NCBI GenBank assembly: GCA_036877525.1
Contig: JAZGTH010000001.1
Location: forward strand, 6,210,001 to 6,274,000
Length of the DNA: 64,000 nucleotides
Origin: Chromobotia macracanthus
Taxonomy: Eukaryota; Chordata; Actinopteri; Cypriniformes; Botiidae
Direction: 5' to 3'
Positions 12,561 through 24,934 of the stretch are shown one piece after another. The position numbers and the translations under genes are program-made. The notes beneath the pieces are model-generated. The model worked only from the letters and a program-made list of their open reading frames with translations, did not search any database and was not told the origin of the DNA. Each line of letters starts with the position of its first letter. Position 1 is the stretch's first letter.

Positions 12561-13137
12561 ACAAAAACATGGCGGCGAGGAAGGAACGTGATTGGGAAAA
12601 GAGCCACAGTGGATGTCCCAGGCCGGAGGGATGCTAGCATCACAATGTGTGCTGCAGTATCCATTAATGGACTGCTGTTACTGAAACTTAAGGGGTTGGG
12701 CAATACAACATTGAGCACCTTTTTTTTTTTTTTTAAAGGGATGCAGTAAGGAGAACTCAGCCAGTATTTATAATTGTATGGGACAATGTAGCATTTCACC
12801 ACTCTCGTGCAGTCACAGAGTGGTTTACAGCCCATTCCAGGATGGTGTCACTTTTCCTCCCACCTTACTCTCCATTCCTCAACCCCACAGAGGAATTATT
12901 TTCTGTATGGAGGTGGAAGGTTTATGACAACCATCCTCATGATCAAATGTCTCTCCTGGACACAAAGAATGTGGCATGCCTGGACCTATCAGCAGAAGAT
13001 TGCCAGGGATGGGTCAGGCATGCCAAAAGATTATTTCCTAGGTGTATTGCCCTAGAAGACATACAATGTGACGTGGATAAGAATCTGTGGCCAAATGCAG
13101 AAGAGAGATTTGAAATTCCAACTATCTCTGGATAGTG
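12561..13137 (+). pseudogene. IS630-type (DDE) transposase relic, C-terminal part
   Basis: Three frames together give an IS630/Tc1-superfamily transposase unlike the Tc1 of the preceding segment. Recognisable pieces are 'NVIGKRATVDVPG' and 'ITMCAAVS' (about 12585-12660), 'WDNVAFHHSRAVTEWF' with the second catalytic Asp (about 12780-12830), and 'LFLPPYSPFLNPTEELFSV' with the third acidic residue (12845-12905). The piece that would carry the first catalytic Asp is missing, a poly-T run (12719-12735) and frameshifts break the frame, and the end is TAG at 13133-13135. Non-functional. Confidence 0.75.
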
Positions 13138-13174
13138 TAAATTCTTGTACTTGGGAATAACTTCTAAAAATGCA

Positions 13175-13225
13175 AATTAAAAACATGATTGATAATTAAA
13201 AACATGATTGATAATTAAAAACATG
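13175..13225 (+). repeat. 19-bp tandem repeat, about 2.7 copies
   Basis: The unit aattaaaaacatgattgat occurs at 13175-13193 and 13194-13212, followed by a 13-base partial copy. It lies just past the IS630 relic. Confidence 0.95.
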
Positions 13226-14520
13226 TCTGATTACTGTAATTCTTGTAACAAATTGCAGTAAACAGTAGATGTGTCTTCTTGTACCGATGAAAAGATTGTT
13301 TAATGCTACCTGTTGTTAGTGTTTTTTTTTGGTCATTGTATTACAGATGACCAAGTGAGTGTGTTTGTTGACTGACAACCTTTGCTAGTGTTATGAAAGA
13401 ATGAGCTGATTTGACACATGAATGAAGTGTGTCTTCACTTAATGCCTTTTGAATTAAATAAACTGCTGTGCCAAACTGAACGTTTTTTTTTTTAGGAGAA
13501 CTGTGTAAAGAGTTTTGCAAAAGTGGAGAATGCATGGATAAATGTGTCCTACTGATTGTAAAAAAAAAACTGTAATACATAGAGGTCGCAAAGATCTTGG
13601 CAAAAAAGTTGCATAGCAAGACAAAGTAGTACATGTGGAATAATCCTTTACAAGTCAATAATACTTGGTGGAAATACTGCCTTGGTTGTACTTTTTTTAG
13701 CCATTCAGTAGGTGGCACTGTCACCATGGCCCTATAACTGCGGTCCTGAGTCTAGCCTCCACTATTACAGCATCCAAAATGGTACGTGGCCCCAGCCCTT
13801 AAAAAAGCTTTAGGACTGCGGTCCTAAAGCTGGCATCCTGAAACTGCAGTCTCCAGATTTAAACATGCAGTTGTCAAAATATTGAAATTTAAAGAGATTG
13901 TTCACCCAAAAATAAAAATCCTGTCATTTTCTCAGCCTCACTTTCCAAACCTGTATTTGGACATTTGAGTTTCTTTGGCTGAACACAGAAAAGTCGACTG
14001 TTGAAGAATGACTAGGCGAGGCACTACGCTTTATCATTACGCAGAATTTCTTTTTGAAACCGTTATCCATACCGTTCCCAATAAGGTATTCAATGTCATG
14101 CACAATCCCTAGTTATAACCTCAGTTCTCTGAGGGAGGTGAGTGAGACATCTCAGATCTCATTGTAATTTTTTAAATAAAGAAAAATAAATAATGGGCAT
14201 GATTTAAGATGACAGTGACTATTTTGTCAGCCAAAGTGCTTTGTTCAATTCCATGTTTGTTTTAAATGCACTGACAAGTTTGTTGTATTTCTTGAGTACT
14301 TTAGCTGCCACTGGCAACTTTTACAAATTACACAGGTTTTCTTTGTCAGCCCATCTATTTTCCCAAATACAAAATATTTCCACAATTACCCACAATTTGC
14401 GTCCAACAGCAGAAACAAAATCTGTGTCTGTCATTTCGCTGCTGTCACCACTTTGTTTCGCACAGGAGTCAGTATAATGCGGAAAGGAAAATATGTGCTT
14501 TGGGAGGTGTTTACGCCCAG
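13226..14520. other. intergenic with a MITE-like fish repeat and a palindrome
   Basis: No gene seen. At 13806-13831 arms AGCTTTAGGAC/GTCCTAAAGCT flank the loop TGCG. At about 13880-13990 the words 'gttcacccaaaaataaaaat', 'cctgtcattttctcagcctc' and 'ctgaacacagaaaag' match a very common ostariophysan dispersed repeat as I remember it. Confidence 0.55.
13880..13995 (+). repeat. ostariophysan-type dispersed (MITE-like) repeat
   Basis: The order of words 'ttcacccaaaaat', 'ctgtcattt', 'ctcagcctca', 'ccaaacctgta' and 'tggctgaacacag' is that of a short repeat found in very many copies in carp- and characin-like fish. Identification is from memory; ends and target duplication are not resolved. Confidence 0.5.
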
Positions 14521-14524
14521 CATG

Positions 14525-15480
14525 CTCAGCTTTTCAGTCAGGTGCTGAGGGATAATAGTGTTAAATGCTGAAATGAAGTCAATGAATAGCATTTATTTGT
14601 TCTTGTCCAGGAACAAGTGTTCTTGTCCAGGTTTGTGAGGGCCAGGTGGAGGTTTGTAGCAATGGCATCATCTGTGAAGCAGTTCGGACAATATGCAAGC
14701 TGCATAGGGTCCAGTGTAGGTGGCAGCATAATGATGGGTGTGAGTGCAATGGGTCACTTTTTTGGTGAAGACATCTGCTTGTTGGTCTGCACATTCCCTG
14801 AGCACTTTGCCAGGAATGTTGTCTGGTCCAGCACCCTTTCGTGGGTTGACTCTGACATAGAATCTTCCTCACATCAACTGTGATGAGACAAAGTACCTGG
14901 TCACTGGGAGGTGGTCTTCCTCGCTGCCAAGTTGTCTGCACCTCAAACCAAGTGTAGAAGTTGCTCAGCACATCTGGACGGGATGCATCACTGTCACAAG
15001 CAGGTGAAGGTGTCCTGTAGTTTGTGATCTCCTGGATGCCCTGCCAAATGCGCTGGGTGTCACCACTGTGCTAGAAATGGCTGTGGATTTTCTTGGCATG
15101 TTTACGCTTTGCCTGTCTGATGGCCAGGGACAATTTGACCCTTGCTGTTCCTAAGGCCACTTTTTCCCTTGCTCTAAAGGCAGAGTCTCTGGATTTGAGC
15201 AGTGCACGCATCTTAGAAGTCATCCATGGTTTTTGGTTAAAAAAGCCACTGATGCTGTGTATTCCTCCAAGCTGGTTTGTTTCACCTTTGGTTGCAACCT
15301 GTCTAAACATACACCAGTCACTGTGTCTGAAGAGCAGGTTTTCACCTGAGTCAGAACTGGTTTAGAGCATCTGATGAGCAGTTGGAATGCCAGAATAAGC
15401 ATAACAGACATGTGGCTCAGAGATGTGGTTCCATCACAATGATGGAACTTAGGGAACATCAACTTGAGATTTGCATATTG
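14525..15480 (-). mobile_element. degenerate L2/Rex1-type LINE fragment
   Basis: Read on the minus strand, several frames match the better copy at 51.4-54.97 kb. They start with 'NLKLMFPKFHH', 'SVMLILAFQLLIRCSKPVL', then 'FNQKPWMTSKMRALLKSRDS', 'AFRAREKVALGTARVKLSLA', and finally 'CFTDDAIATNLHLALTNLD' from the reverse transcriptase. The copy runs from the end of the endonuclease into the middle of the RT, with many stops and frameshifts. Both element ends are missing. A small tandem duplication ('tgttcttgtccagg', about 14597-14630) is internal. Confidence 0.85.
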
Positions 15481-16264
15481 AAGTCGATACAGAAGTCGAT
15501 CCATTTCTTTGTTGGAAATATTTCAATGTAGCTGTTGCTTTATCATTGTCATATTGTATTGTTGTAAATATTCACTTTCCCATTGCCACGGAGAGGAATC
15601 AGAGATTGTAGGTCACATTCAGCGGACAGACATCTGTTGACAACACTGTTTTATATTTATATTTATTAAAAAAACTGACAACCAAAATCAAGTCCCTAAA
15701 ATCTTGTGAACAGTCATATATGCAAAGGTAATGTTAATTATCAAATCAAACTAAAAACAAAACTTAAAAAACACTCAGCAATGTGATTATTTTATTAAGT
15801 GATAAGCAGTGGGTTTGATCAGTGAGGATATTAATAGATTTGTTATCTGGTGCCTTCTCTTCACCTTCTCAACCTCCTTTCCTAGGCATTTTTACATGTA
15901 GAAAAGGTGAAAATATGTATTATACTGTCCAGTTTTCTTCTTAAACAACAGGATGCAGCAGTAATGACCTATAGTGGTGACATTTTTCATAATCATGACA
16001 GAAAAGCAAAACACTGCCCTAAACTCACTAGCAAAAAGCCAGCGTGATGATCATAACATGGCGCTGAAACAAAACATTTACCCAGAATTCAACACGGTGT
16101 GACTCATCTTCACATTCTCTAAAGGCCTTCCTCACAAGAATCAGAAACTGTCATATTAAAGTTCCACTACAGCTTTTGCATTAAAATGACTTGTTTTATA
16201 TAACACTTACTTCTTTTATCTGTACAGTATCTCAGAATCTCAATGAACATGCAACCCTTATCTC

Positions 16265-16600
16265 ACTAAACATGCAACACAGCTCCTTGTTCAGGCCGTT
16301 GTCATTTTTAGTCTGGACTACTGCAATGCTCTGTTGGCCAGCCTTCCAGCATGGGCACTCAAACCACTACAACTGATTCAGAACTCATGCACATCTACAC
16401 CCCTTCCAGATCCCTTTGGTTAGCAAATGAAGTCGCCTTCTAATACCCTCTTCAAAGGGCACACAGTCACTTGCTCGCAGGTTCATCTTCACTATCCCTC
16501 GCTGGTGGAAATCTTCCAAACTCTGTTTGGTCTGCTGCATCCCTCACTATCAAGCATTGAAATGTTGTAGTCTTGGTAAAATTGTAAATATGAACGGCTG
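16265..16600 (+). mobile_element. short LINE RT-domain fragment
   Basis: About 16290-16390 encodes 'VVIFSLDYCNALLASLPAW' with minor damage, then 'KPLQLIQNSCTSTP'. This is the region downstream of the RT motifs in L2/CR1-type LINEs ('LDYCN..L.GLP'). It is short and diverged, with ends undefined. Unlike the other LINEs here it is on the + strand, but it lies outside the host genes. Confidence 0.55.
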
Positions 16601-17672
16601 ATGTTATTGCCTCCTTATGTTCAATTAACATGATTTAACTGTCCCGGAACTAGACTTGGACAGTGATTTGGAGAAACCAACAAAGAAGATAAAAACATAC
16701 AGTTTATATACAAGTAACTGGATACAGCATTTAGAACCTGCCTGGAAAACCATCACGTATTCTTTCAGAATGGCCAGCACATCCATGTATAAACTAAGAT
16801 AAAGTATTGTAGTGATGCTCTCATGCTACATATTTCTTATAACATATTTCTCTTTTTTTTGTCCCTGCCTGCTGTGTCATGCCTGGGAAAAAACCAGACA
16901 ATGCAAAAATACATTAGCAAAAGTTTGGGCCGCACAATATAAGAACATTATCTTTGACATGCATATTGCAATATGCATATTGTAATGGCTTGCAATAAAT
17001 GCATACTTTTATTACTTAACATTTCCTTAAACTCCACATTTTAGGTCAACCCAGGCAGCAGAAAGGAGACTGTACACATGACTGTTACATACATATGACA
17101 CTCAGTATTATTAAACCCAGTAAGCAAAGTATTCACAAGCACAGAAAGCCACTTCTGGGGCAGCGTGTAATCCTATATTCAGTTTAATCCTGAACTGAAT
17201 TTTATTTGGCCAAACACACACAAAGCCGTCTAAAGGTCTGTCTTGGTTAGTATTCATGTGAACAAAGTCTGTTATATCTTACAGTTAAGAAATAAAGCGC
17301 ATATATTGGGTCCTACAGCAGTTAAAATGAATTAAAACTACCTTCAGTGTGCTTAATGTTAATCAAACAAAAAAGACAAACTGAAAATCAATTACTGTTC
17401 AACTGAATAACTTTCATAGCTTTAATAAGAATCAGTGTATATGTAATTCATACAGTGAAGACTAAGCAGTGTTTTATTTTTACATCTAATTATTCTGTTG
17501 TTAACAGAAGAGAGCCAGCTATGAAACAGAAATCTCTGTGGGCTGGAGGCAGGGATGCCTAAGAAGTTACATATTCCTTTGAAGTGCATAAGCTGAAAAT
17601 AAAAAATGATAAGAGGAAAATTAAGCCTTTGCGTATACAGCTTCATAATATTATTAATTCACAAAGAATTGT

Positions 17673-17694
17673 TGTGTGTGTGTGTGTGTGTGTG
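17673..17694 (+). repeat. (TG)n microsatellite
   Basis: Eleven uninterrupted TG dinucleotides. Confidence 0.95.
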
Positions 17695-19284
17695 GACAAC
17701 AACAACAATTGTTACCTGGTCTGGAGACCATTGATGGTCAGTTTGAAAATCAATGAAGAACCCTTCACATTGCATGAGTCCATCATTATACTGACCAGTT
17801 TTGACCAGGGGATTTTATTGCCTTTGAAAATCTATCACAACATCTGACCTTCATCACCTTAGCAGACCACAGATATTTCACCACAGTCTTCTCCAGATTT
17901 TCATAATAGTAGCTCACCAGCATTGAGAGGACCTTTTTGTTTGTTATTGTTGGACACATCTAGGTTAATTAAAAATGTCTACTTCCTTATGTTGCTAAAG
18001 ATTCTCTCTGAAAAGGTCCTTCCCGAGCCATAGACCATTTTATATGTGTTTTTATATGTGCAGCTGTGCGTGAGAGCTCCACAAGGACTAGTGCCATAGT
18101 GAGGGCTCTGCTATGGTGCCCAGGACCATTGACTCAATACAATAAAAAAAAATCAGTTTTTCTTTACATTGATTGCTTTACAAATTTGCCTATACAGGAA
18201 TTTAATAATTGATTTGGTTTTGAAATGCTCATTTTTTCATTTTTAGTACCTTCAACATGCAGAACAGTGTTAAGCTAGCCTAACCAACTACACCTACCTC
18301 TGCATTTGTCACACGGTCAATGTGAGGCACTGGTATCTTTATATTCTCCCTTGTCAGGTGCTGATGTTTCATTTGCTGCTGACGTTGATGTTTCATTTAC
18401 TGAGACCTGCAGTTCACTAATATTGTGAGTTGATAAAATGTTGCAGACTCTCTGATTGTGGCAGTCTGTCTTACAGTGAGCCAAAAGACACACAAAGAAT
18501 GCATTTGGCATTTCCTAGTCTGTACCCCTGCTGCACCCTTAAAGTCCATAGCTGCCTCAAGCTTCAGCCATCTCCACTTGCATCTCACACCTGTCTCAAT
18601 CTGCTATACCAGCAGTCCCTCATTCTCTCTTATTTCCCTCATTCTGAAATAAAACCAGTTTCAACCAACATTCAATTCACTTCATGCTGTTAAAGTAAAT
18701 TATCACAGACATTGCCACCAGGGTTTAAAATGAACGTTTACTTACCAGCCAATTTAGCTACTAGTACAAATAAAGTACAAATATAAAGGATAGGACAAAA
18801 TAGCAGATGTGCTTCTTTGCTGCTAGGTGTTTTTTTTTTAATGGGGATAGTTTTTCATGTTCGTGTCATAGTTCATGGTTTTTGGGTCTTAGCTATTCCT
18901 TTTAAAGAAAAAAGGGAACCATTGCCCATTTATTTGTTGCTTAGCTATAGTGTTAAAGTAAACCAGAAATGTGCAAAGGCTAAGCAATTTGGCTAGATTT
19001 AATATTCATATTGACACATGGGTTGATTGATCCGTACAGATTAGCAAGCAAATTGAGTAATACAATTTGTGAAACCTGCCAACCTGCCTAGAGATTATAC
19101 ATTGTTACCTGCCACAGTTGATTTTTAACAGCGTTTAACAGGGTTGTGGGTGTTAATTTCAAACCGTGACATTATGAAGTTGCACACAATATTTTGTGTG
19201 TGTCAAAGCAATCTTTTCAATTATGTCGTGGTTATGATAGAATAATAGAGCTTAACTAAAGCTACATTAGTTGGCAAAATGGTA

Positions 19285-20825
19285 CAACCCCAAATCAGAA
19301 AAAGTTGGGACAGTATGGAAAACACAAATAAAAAAAGAAAGTAGTGATTTCTAAATTTACTTTGACTTGTATTTCATTGCAGACAATACAACAGCACATT
19401 ATTTAATGTGTTCCTCATGATTTTTATTGTTTTTTCTTCAAAAAAACAAAATTCTATTTTGGTTCTTGCAACACATTTCAAAAAAAGTTGGAACAGGAGC
19501 AATTTAGGGCTAGTAATCAGGTAAATTGGTTAAATAATGATGTGATTTGAAACAAGTGATGTCAACAGGTGATTGTAATTATGATTTGGTACAAAAGCAG
19601 CATCCAAGAAAGGTCTAGTCCTTTAGGAGCAAAGATGGGCCGAGGATCGCCAGTTTGCCAACAAATACGTGAGAAAATTATTGAAATGTTTAAAAACAAT
19701 ATTCCTCAAAGAAAGATAGGAAGACATTTGCTTATTTCACCTTCAACAGTGCATAACATAATTAAAAGATTCAAGGAATGTGGAGGAATTTCAGTGCGTA
19801 AAGGACAAGCTGAACAACCATGCTCTCCGATCCCTCAGGCAGCACTGCATCAAGAATCGTCATTCATCTATAAGCAATATCACCACATGGGCTCAGGACT
19901 ACTTTGGCAAACCTTTGTCAAGTACCACAATACGTAGTTACATCCACAAATGCCAGTTAAAACTGAACTGTGCCAAAAGGAAGCCCTATGTTAACAGTGT
20001 CCAGAAGCGCCGTCGACTTCTCTGGGCTCGGAGGCATCTGGGATGGACCATCACACAGTGGAAACGTGTACTGTGGTCAGATAAATCAGTATTTCAGGTA
20101 TTTTTTTGGGGAGAAATGGACGCCGTGTACTCCGGACCAAAGAAGAAAAGGATCATCCAGACTGTTACCAGCAACAAGTCCAAAAGCCAGGGTCTGTCAT
20201 GGTATAGGGTTGTGTCAGTGCCCTTGGTAAAGGTAACTTGCACTTCTGTGATGGCATCATTAATGCTGAAAAGTACATAGAGATTTTGGAGCGCAATATG
20301 CTGCCTTCAAGAAGACATCTTTTCCAGGGACGTCCATGCATATTTCAACAAGATAATGCAAAACCACATTCTGCACACATTACAAAGTCCTGGCTGCGGA
20401 GGAAGAGGATACAGATACTTGACTGGCCTGCCTGCAGTCCCGACCTGTGTCCAATAGAGAACGAAGACCCCGTACTGTTGCCCACCCTAAGACTTGTTTG
20501 CAGCAAGAATGGGAGAAAATTACACCTGAAACGCTTCTTCACTTGGTGTCTTCAGTCCCTAAACGTCTTCTAACTGTTGTGAAAAGGAATGGCAACATTA
20601 CAAAGTGGTAAATGCTTTACTGTTCCAACTTTTTTTGAAGTGTGTTGCAAGAACCAAAATGGGAATTTTGTTTTTTTGAAGAAAAAACAATAATCATGAG
20701 GAACACATTAAAAAATGTGCTGTTGTATTGTCTGCAATGAAATGCAAGTCAAAGTAAATTTAGAAATCACTACTTTTTTTATTTGTGTTTTCCATACTGT
20801 CCCAACTTTTTCTGAGTTGGGGTTG
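19285..20825 (+). mobile_element. Tc1-like transposon with both long terminal inverted repeats
   Basis: The 1541-bp element is flanked by TA on both sides (19283-19284 and 20826-20827). The ends start CAACCCCAAATCAGAAAAAG on the left and, read on the other strand, CAACCCCAACTCAGAAAAAG on the right. The inverted repeats extend about 210 bp inward with few mismatches and an inner repeat of the 'aaaaaagttgga/ggga' motif, as in the IR/DR arrangement of fish Tc1 elements. It encloses one damaged transposase gene (separate entry). Because both ends are present the copy could in principle be moved in trans. Confidence 0.93.
19635..20630 (+). pseudogene. Tc1-like transposase, frameshifted
   Basis: The gene starts at 'MGRGSPVCQQIREKIIEMF' and shows an HTH region ('RKIGRHLLISPSTVHNIIKR'). 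It then shifts frame near 19780 and continues 'SSISNITTWAQDYFGKPLSS' and 'RVLWSDKSVF' with the first catalytic Asp. It shifts again near 20210-20240 to 'CIFQQDNAKPHSAHITKSWL' (second Asp) and 'DWPACSPDLCPIEN' (Glu). The DD(34)E spacing region is present, but the segment after the Glu is shortened and shifted. At least three lesions make it non-coding. Confidence 0.88.
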
Positions 20826-20827
20826 TA

Positions 20828-21760
20828 ATATTAGTAAAGTTACACAAGATGAGTTTGGAATAGAAATTAAGATGGCTAATGTTAGAATTAGTGAAAAAAA
20901 TGCTAACAAAGTTAAACAAAAAAGGCGGCCACATCAGGCTAACTAATAATTCTTTAACAAATCTTTACCTTAAGGCAAAAGGACCCGACAGACTTCACTG
21001 AGATGTCAGGCTGTCTTTAGTTGTGTTCGGAATCTTCCCAGGACTGGTAGTGTGCTAAATTTTGACTCCCTGCTAGATTATGACCCCCCTCATTGAGGCT
21101 TATACTTCATGACGTAATCCTAAACCCACCCCCAAACCTAGTCCTAAACCTAACCATACTGGGGAATGAGGGTAATCAAAATCTGGTAGATTTTGGAGAC
21201 TTTTCAGAGTGGTTTTCTTCTTTCAGGTTGTTTATTTTTGTTAGTTTCTTTAAAGGTTGCATTCATTTTTATTGACAAAATGTATCCCATAGAATGACAT
21301 AAAATAAGAGAGAGACAAGACAGAGGTCCCTGTTCATAATACTCACTTCTAAGCTTCAGTTATGCTATACACATCTCTGTGTGACTCCAGAGAGGCACCA
21401 TTTAAAACCGGGTGTTCTGAAACAGCAAGAATGAGCTCCTCTCAATGTTGGCAGGGAATACTGAAAGTTCATTACGACTGCCATTAGGGGGCGAATTCCG
21501 ACAGTCGTGTACGAATGTCCTGTGCAGCGGAAAGGCGGCTTCACCCAGTTCACAGTATGCTTCTGAGGACCATTAATACATATTTGTTGCATTTGCTCGA
21601 TTTTCCCAGTAGATGCCACTGTACTAACTGTAGTTCGGCCTCCAACTAAATCCGCCAGACAAAAGAACTTTTACCAAGGTATGTTTGCGTTGCCCTTTTC
21701 CTAACGTGTTCTTTGGGAAAACCAATGCTTTTTAAATTAGAAGACAGTGCATTATGTTTT
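20828..21760. other. intergenic, upstream of the pitpnc1 promoter
   Basis: No gene recognised. Antisense frames at 21365-21619 show no domain. CpG content rises towards 21.75 kb. Confidence 0.5.
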
Positions 21761-22217
21761 GTAGCGATTGCGGGAATTAATCTTTCGTTCTGCATGCGAC
21801 AGGGTGCGCTCGCTCACTACTCAGACGCTTACCGCCCGCCCCCATTAGACTTATAACTTAAACATCTTCGTTAAAGGAAGACTGACCGGTGTGAGACACT
21901 AAGACTAACCGAAAAGTCAGGCGGTCATATCGTCGTTATCTGCGAGGAGCATGAGCCAGGGCAGAGACGCGCTGAACGTTTGAAATGCGTCTGAAATAAC
22001 AGAAAAACATTTTCTTTAGCAAAATTCTGTAATGTATTCCTGACACGACTGATACCTTTCCTGTCGATATAACAGTAAGTGTTCTTGCTGAGAAGAGCTT
22101 TGTTGTCTTCATTAGACTCGCTGATAATTAGTGTTTTTAAACGACACTCTGCCCTTGTGAAGCGTGTTCGCGTCTTATTCAGCTAAAGGCAGTATCAAAG
22201 CAGGTGAAGAACGGAAT
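21760..22217 (+). promoter_or_regulatory. pitpnc1: presumed pitpnc1 promoter and 5' UTR
   Basis: This stretch is clearly richer in CG dinucleotides than its surroundings. It has a GC box (ccgcccgccccc, about 21832-21843), then a weak TATA-like 'ttataac' and a run leading to the start codon. Two splice-like signals lie in the leader: a donor-like ACA/GTAAGTG near 22074 and an acceptor-like TCTTATTCAG before 22180. The 5' UTR may therefore itself be spliced. Start site not determinable. Confidence 0.5.
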
Positions 22218-22265
22218 ATGTTAATGAAGGAGTACAGAATCTGCATGCCTCTGACTGTGGAGGAG
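22218..22265 (+). CDS. pitpnc1: pitpnc1 coding exon 1
   Basis: ATG at 22218 opens 16 codons reading MLMKEYRICMPLTVEE up to a GTAAGA donor at 22266. This is the N terminus of PITPNC1 (RdgB-beta), a soluble class II phosphatidylinositol transfer protein that binds PI and phosphatidic acid. 'KEYRICMPLTV' is diagnostic against class I PITPs, which have a different ending to this strand. The exon ends in phase 0 and joins directly to the tyrosine that opens exon 2 at 58207. A second in-frame ATG (codon 3) also exists; the first was chosen because the protein family starts two residues before the lysine. Confidence 0.93.
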
Positions 22266-24934
22266 GTAAGAATAAACCAAAACTGTTTCCTTTACATGTC
22301 ACTCTAAAAACGGAGCCATCACACAGTTTCCGTAGTTTAGAAATTATTATTACTGAGTACGGTCGATTTTTTATTTAAATACATTGTAACTTAATATCGC
22401 ATTTCTAATGTTGTACTGCCAATGTATATCTGACACTGGGGTGTACTTTGTCAGATGTGCTAAGAGAGGTGCCGTTTATATTTCAGTATGATCCGTAAAA
22501 TACAGGAGCAGAAACTGAAGGAAGAATTTTAAAACTAAATCACCAAGAAATGTCACGTAAAGTGAGTAATGTTTAAACTGCAGTGGAGAGTTACCATTTT
22601 CTTAAACCTTCAAATCCACACACACACGTTAGAGTTTGTTTAAACATTTTTTTTCTGAGCACACGTCTGTTGTCGCACAATAGTTTATTTCCTGTCCAAA
22701 AGGGGCACGGCATAACTCTTCATATCCATGACTCTACCTTAAGAATTTGTAATTCTTGTTTTCCGATAAATTACATTACATGTGTGGAGGAAGTTTCATC
22801 CAGATCTGTGTCCATACTATATTAGCTGGATCAGCTATTCACTACTGCGAGGCAAATTTTACTTCTGTTCTTAAAAACTGGATTGCTGTGAAATACGCTA
22901 TAATGTGCATTTTTAGATTCTGTATATCACACAAGTCAGTTTGGCCTAAACTACCAGTTCCGTTTAGTTGGTGCTGTTCCTGGTACTGCAGGCGAGTGAA
23001 GTTTGTGCCTCAAATATCACACAAACTAGACAAAGAAGCTCTCAGGCTTTAAAGTTGAGACCTACCTGAATCAATTACAAGTCAGTCAAGTTCAGGACCT
23101 GATAAAATATTTGAGGGATTACTTTAGATTACTTGGAGATGCTTCCAGAATTATCAACCCTTTCCCTGACAACTGCTGTGTCACAGTTGTGGTTGTCAGT
23201 GTTAGCTAACCTAGTCAACTCTGTGTTATAGTTGAATGCTTTTGTGATGTAGTTTAGAGATTTTAACTATTTTGTGAAAAATATTTTGCCTGGGACCTGT
23301 TTCATTCCTTCCATCAACATTTACAGAATTTGCTGTTTTAGACAATGTCAGCTGTAGACAAGCTCTTACAAGCTTACAGAAAGCTCCTATTCTGGTTTTT
23401 AATGACTTTTCTTATGTTTGCGTATTAAATGAACATGTTGCTTTATATCATTAGTTAATATCAGTGGCCTTGAAAAGCTTTATTCCTCATGAAGGCTGAT
23501 ATGTTAAATCGTATGACCAGCTATTAGATAAGGTAATCAATTTTGATGAAGTCAGACTTGCATTGATTCCCACAAGAGACCACCATGTTCAGAAGAAGAA
23601 CAGAGGGCATATTCCTCTTAGGCAAATCAAGAAAGTAATACCATTTTATACCATTCAGAGAACAAAGAAGCCCTTGTTGATTGGTTATACAAAGAAATAT
23701 GACTATATTTCTACTAAGTGATAGTCTCTAATGCTCATTGACATGCATAATAATAAGCTAGTTTTGTAGCCATATATGTATAAAAGTGTGATGAATAGGA
23801 GTGCAAAGAAGCTTCGATTAGAGCAAAATAGGAAACAGCTGCCATCGATGGCTGAGCAGAGCTGTCTTGGCAGTCAGCCTAAAATAAATGTGTGATTAGC
23901 CAAAAAAAGGCACAAATAAAGGAAACTATGTGCTGCAATATGCACATAGCATCAGTGAGAGCCAAAAATGCAATTTTGACAAATCCATGGCACATTATGC
24001 ATAAAGCTTCATATAAAATGAAATAGCGTTTTTATATAAAATTATATTATTTTATGTTAGACTGTACAATACACATCATAGCTATACTTTGGTCCCAGTT
24101 GTAACAATTGAAGTTTGCATTAGTAGCAGTTGTAGCAACTATTATCTGTTTGGAGCAGTCACACTGCATGACTTTGACACAAATCGAAGTACCGAGTGTT
24201 CAGAAGCTGCCAGTGTTCCACACTAAAATGAAATACAGTATCATTAACTGACATTTGTTTTAGACAGCAAATTCATGGCCAAAATTGAACAGTGTGCACT
24301 CAACTTAAGTAATTTTGCTGATTTTCTGAAATAAGTACCATCCAAACTCAGCAGTCTTAACACACCAGGACACAAATTTTACAAAATATCTCTATTTGGG
24401 TTACAACAGGCTTATGTTAGATTATCACTGGCAACATTTACAACCACATAGATAACCCTACTGTAATTATTATCAATTATTATTTATTATTATCATCAGA
24501 ATAGTCCATATGACAGCCTTTAATACTGCATGAAAAGAAGTGCATCAGCACTAGTAAACTCTGTATACACTGTATACACCACTGATTTGTGGAAGTACCC
24601 ACAAGTACTCCTGATCATATTTATCACATTCCACAAGTTTGGATACTTTAGTAATAATATCAGTTCGGACATATGCTATTTAGGCATTCTACCATGGTAC
24701 AGTCTGGGAACATTCTCAAACCTAAACGGTCACTTGCGTTTCACACCTTTGCATTCCAAATTGGTCTTTCATCTTAACATGAATTGATTGCTTTTTAAAA
24801 CAACTTTCAAAACTCTGACTGCTTTTGAGACACTACTCAGTCACTTTCCTTTAGAGACTGTTTATTTGGTTACACTTATAATTTAGCCCTATCCCAAGCC
24901 CTCATAGTTTAGTTACTTGACTGGTAAGTAAATA
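22266..24934. other. intron 1, proximal part, nothing recognised
   Basis: AT-rich DNA with short open frames of no recognisable content. No element ends or RNA genes seen. Confidence 0.5.

Larger units (their letters stand above)
15481..19284. other. intergenic, mostly without recognisable content
   Basis: Apart from the LINE fragment at 16.27-16.60 kb and a (TG)n tract at 17.67 kb I find no exon, RNA gene or element. Open frames here are short and low in complexity. Confidence 0.5.
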
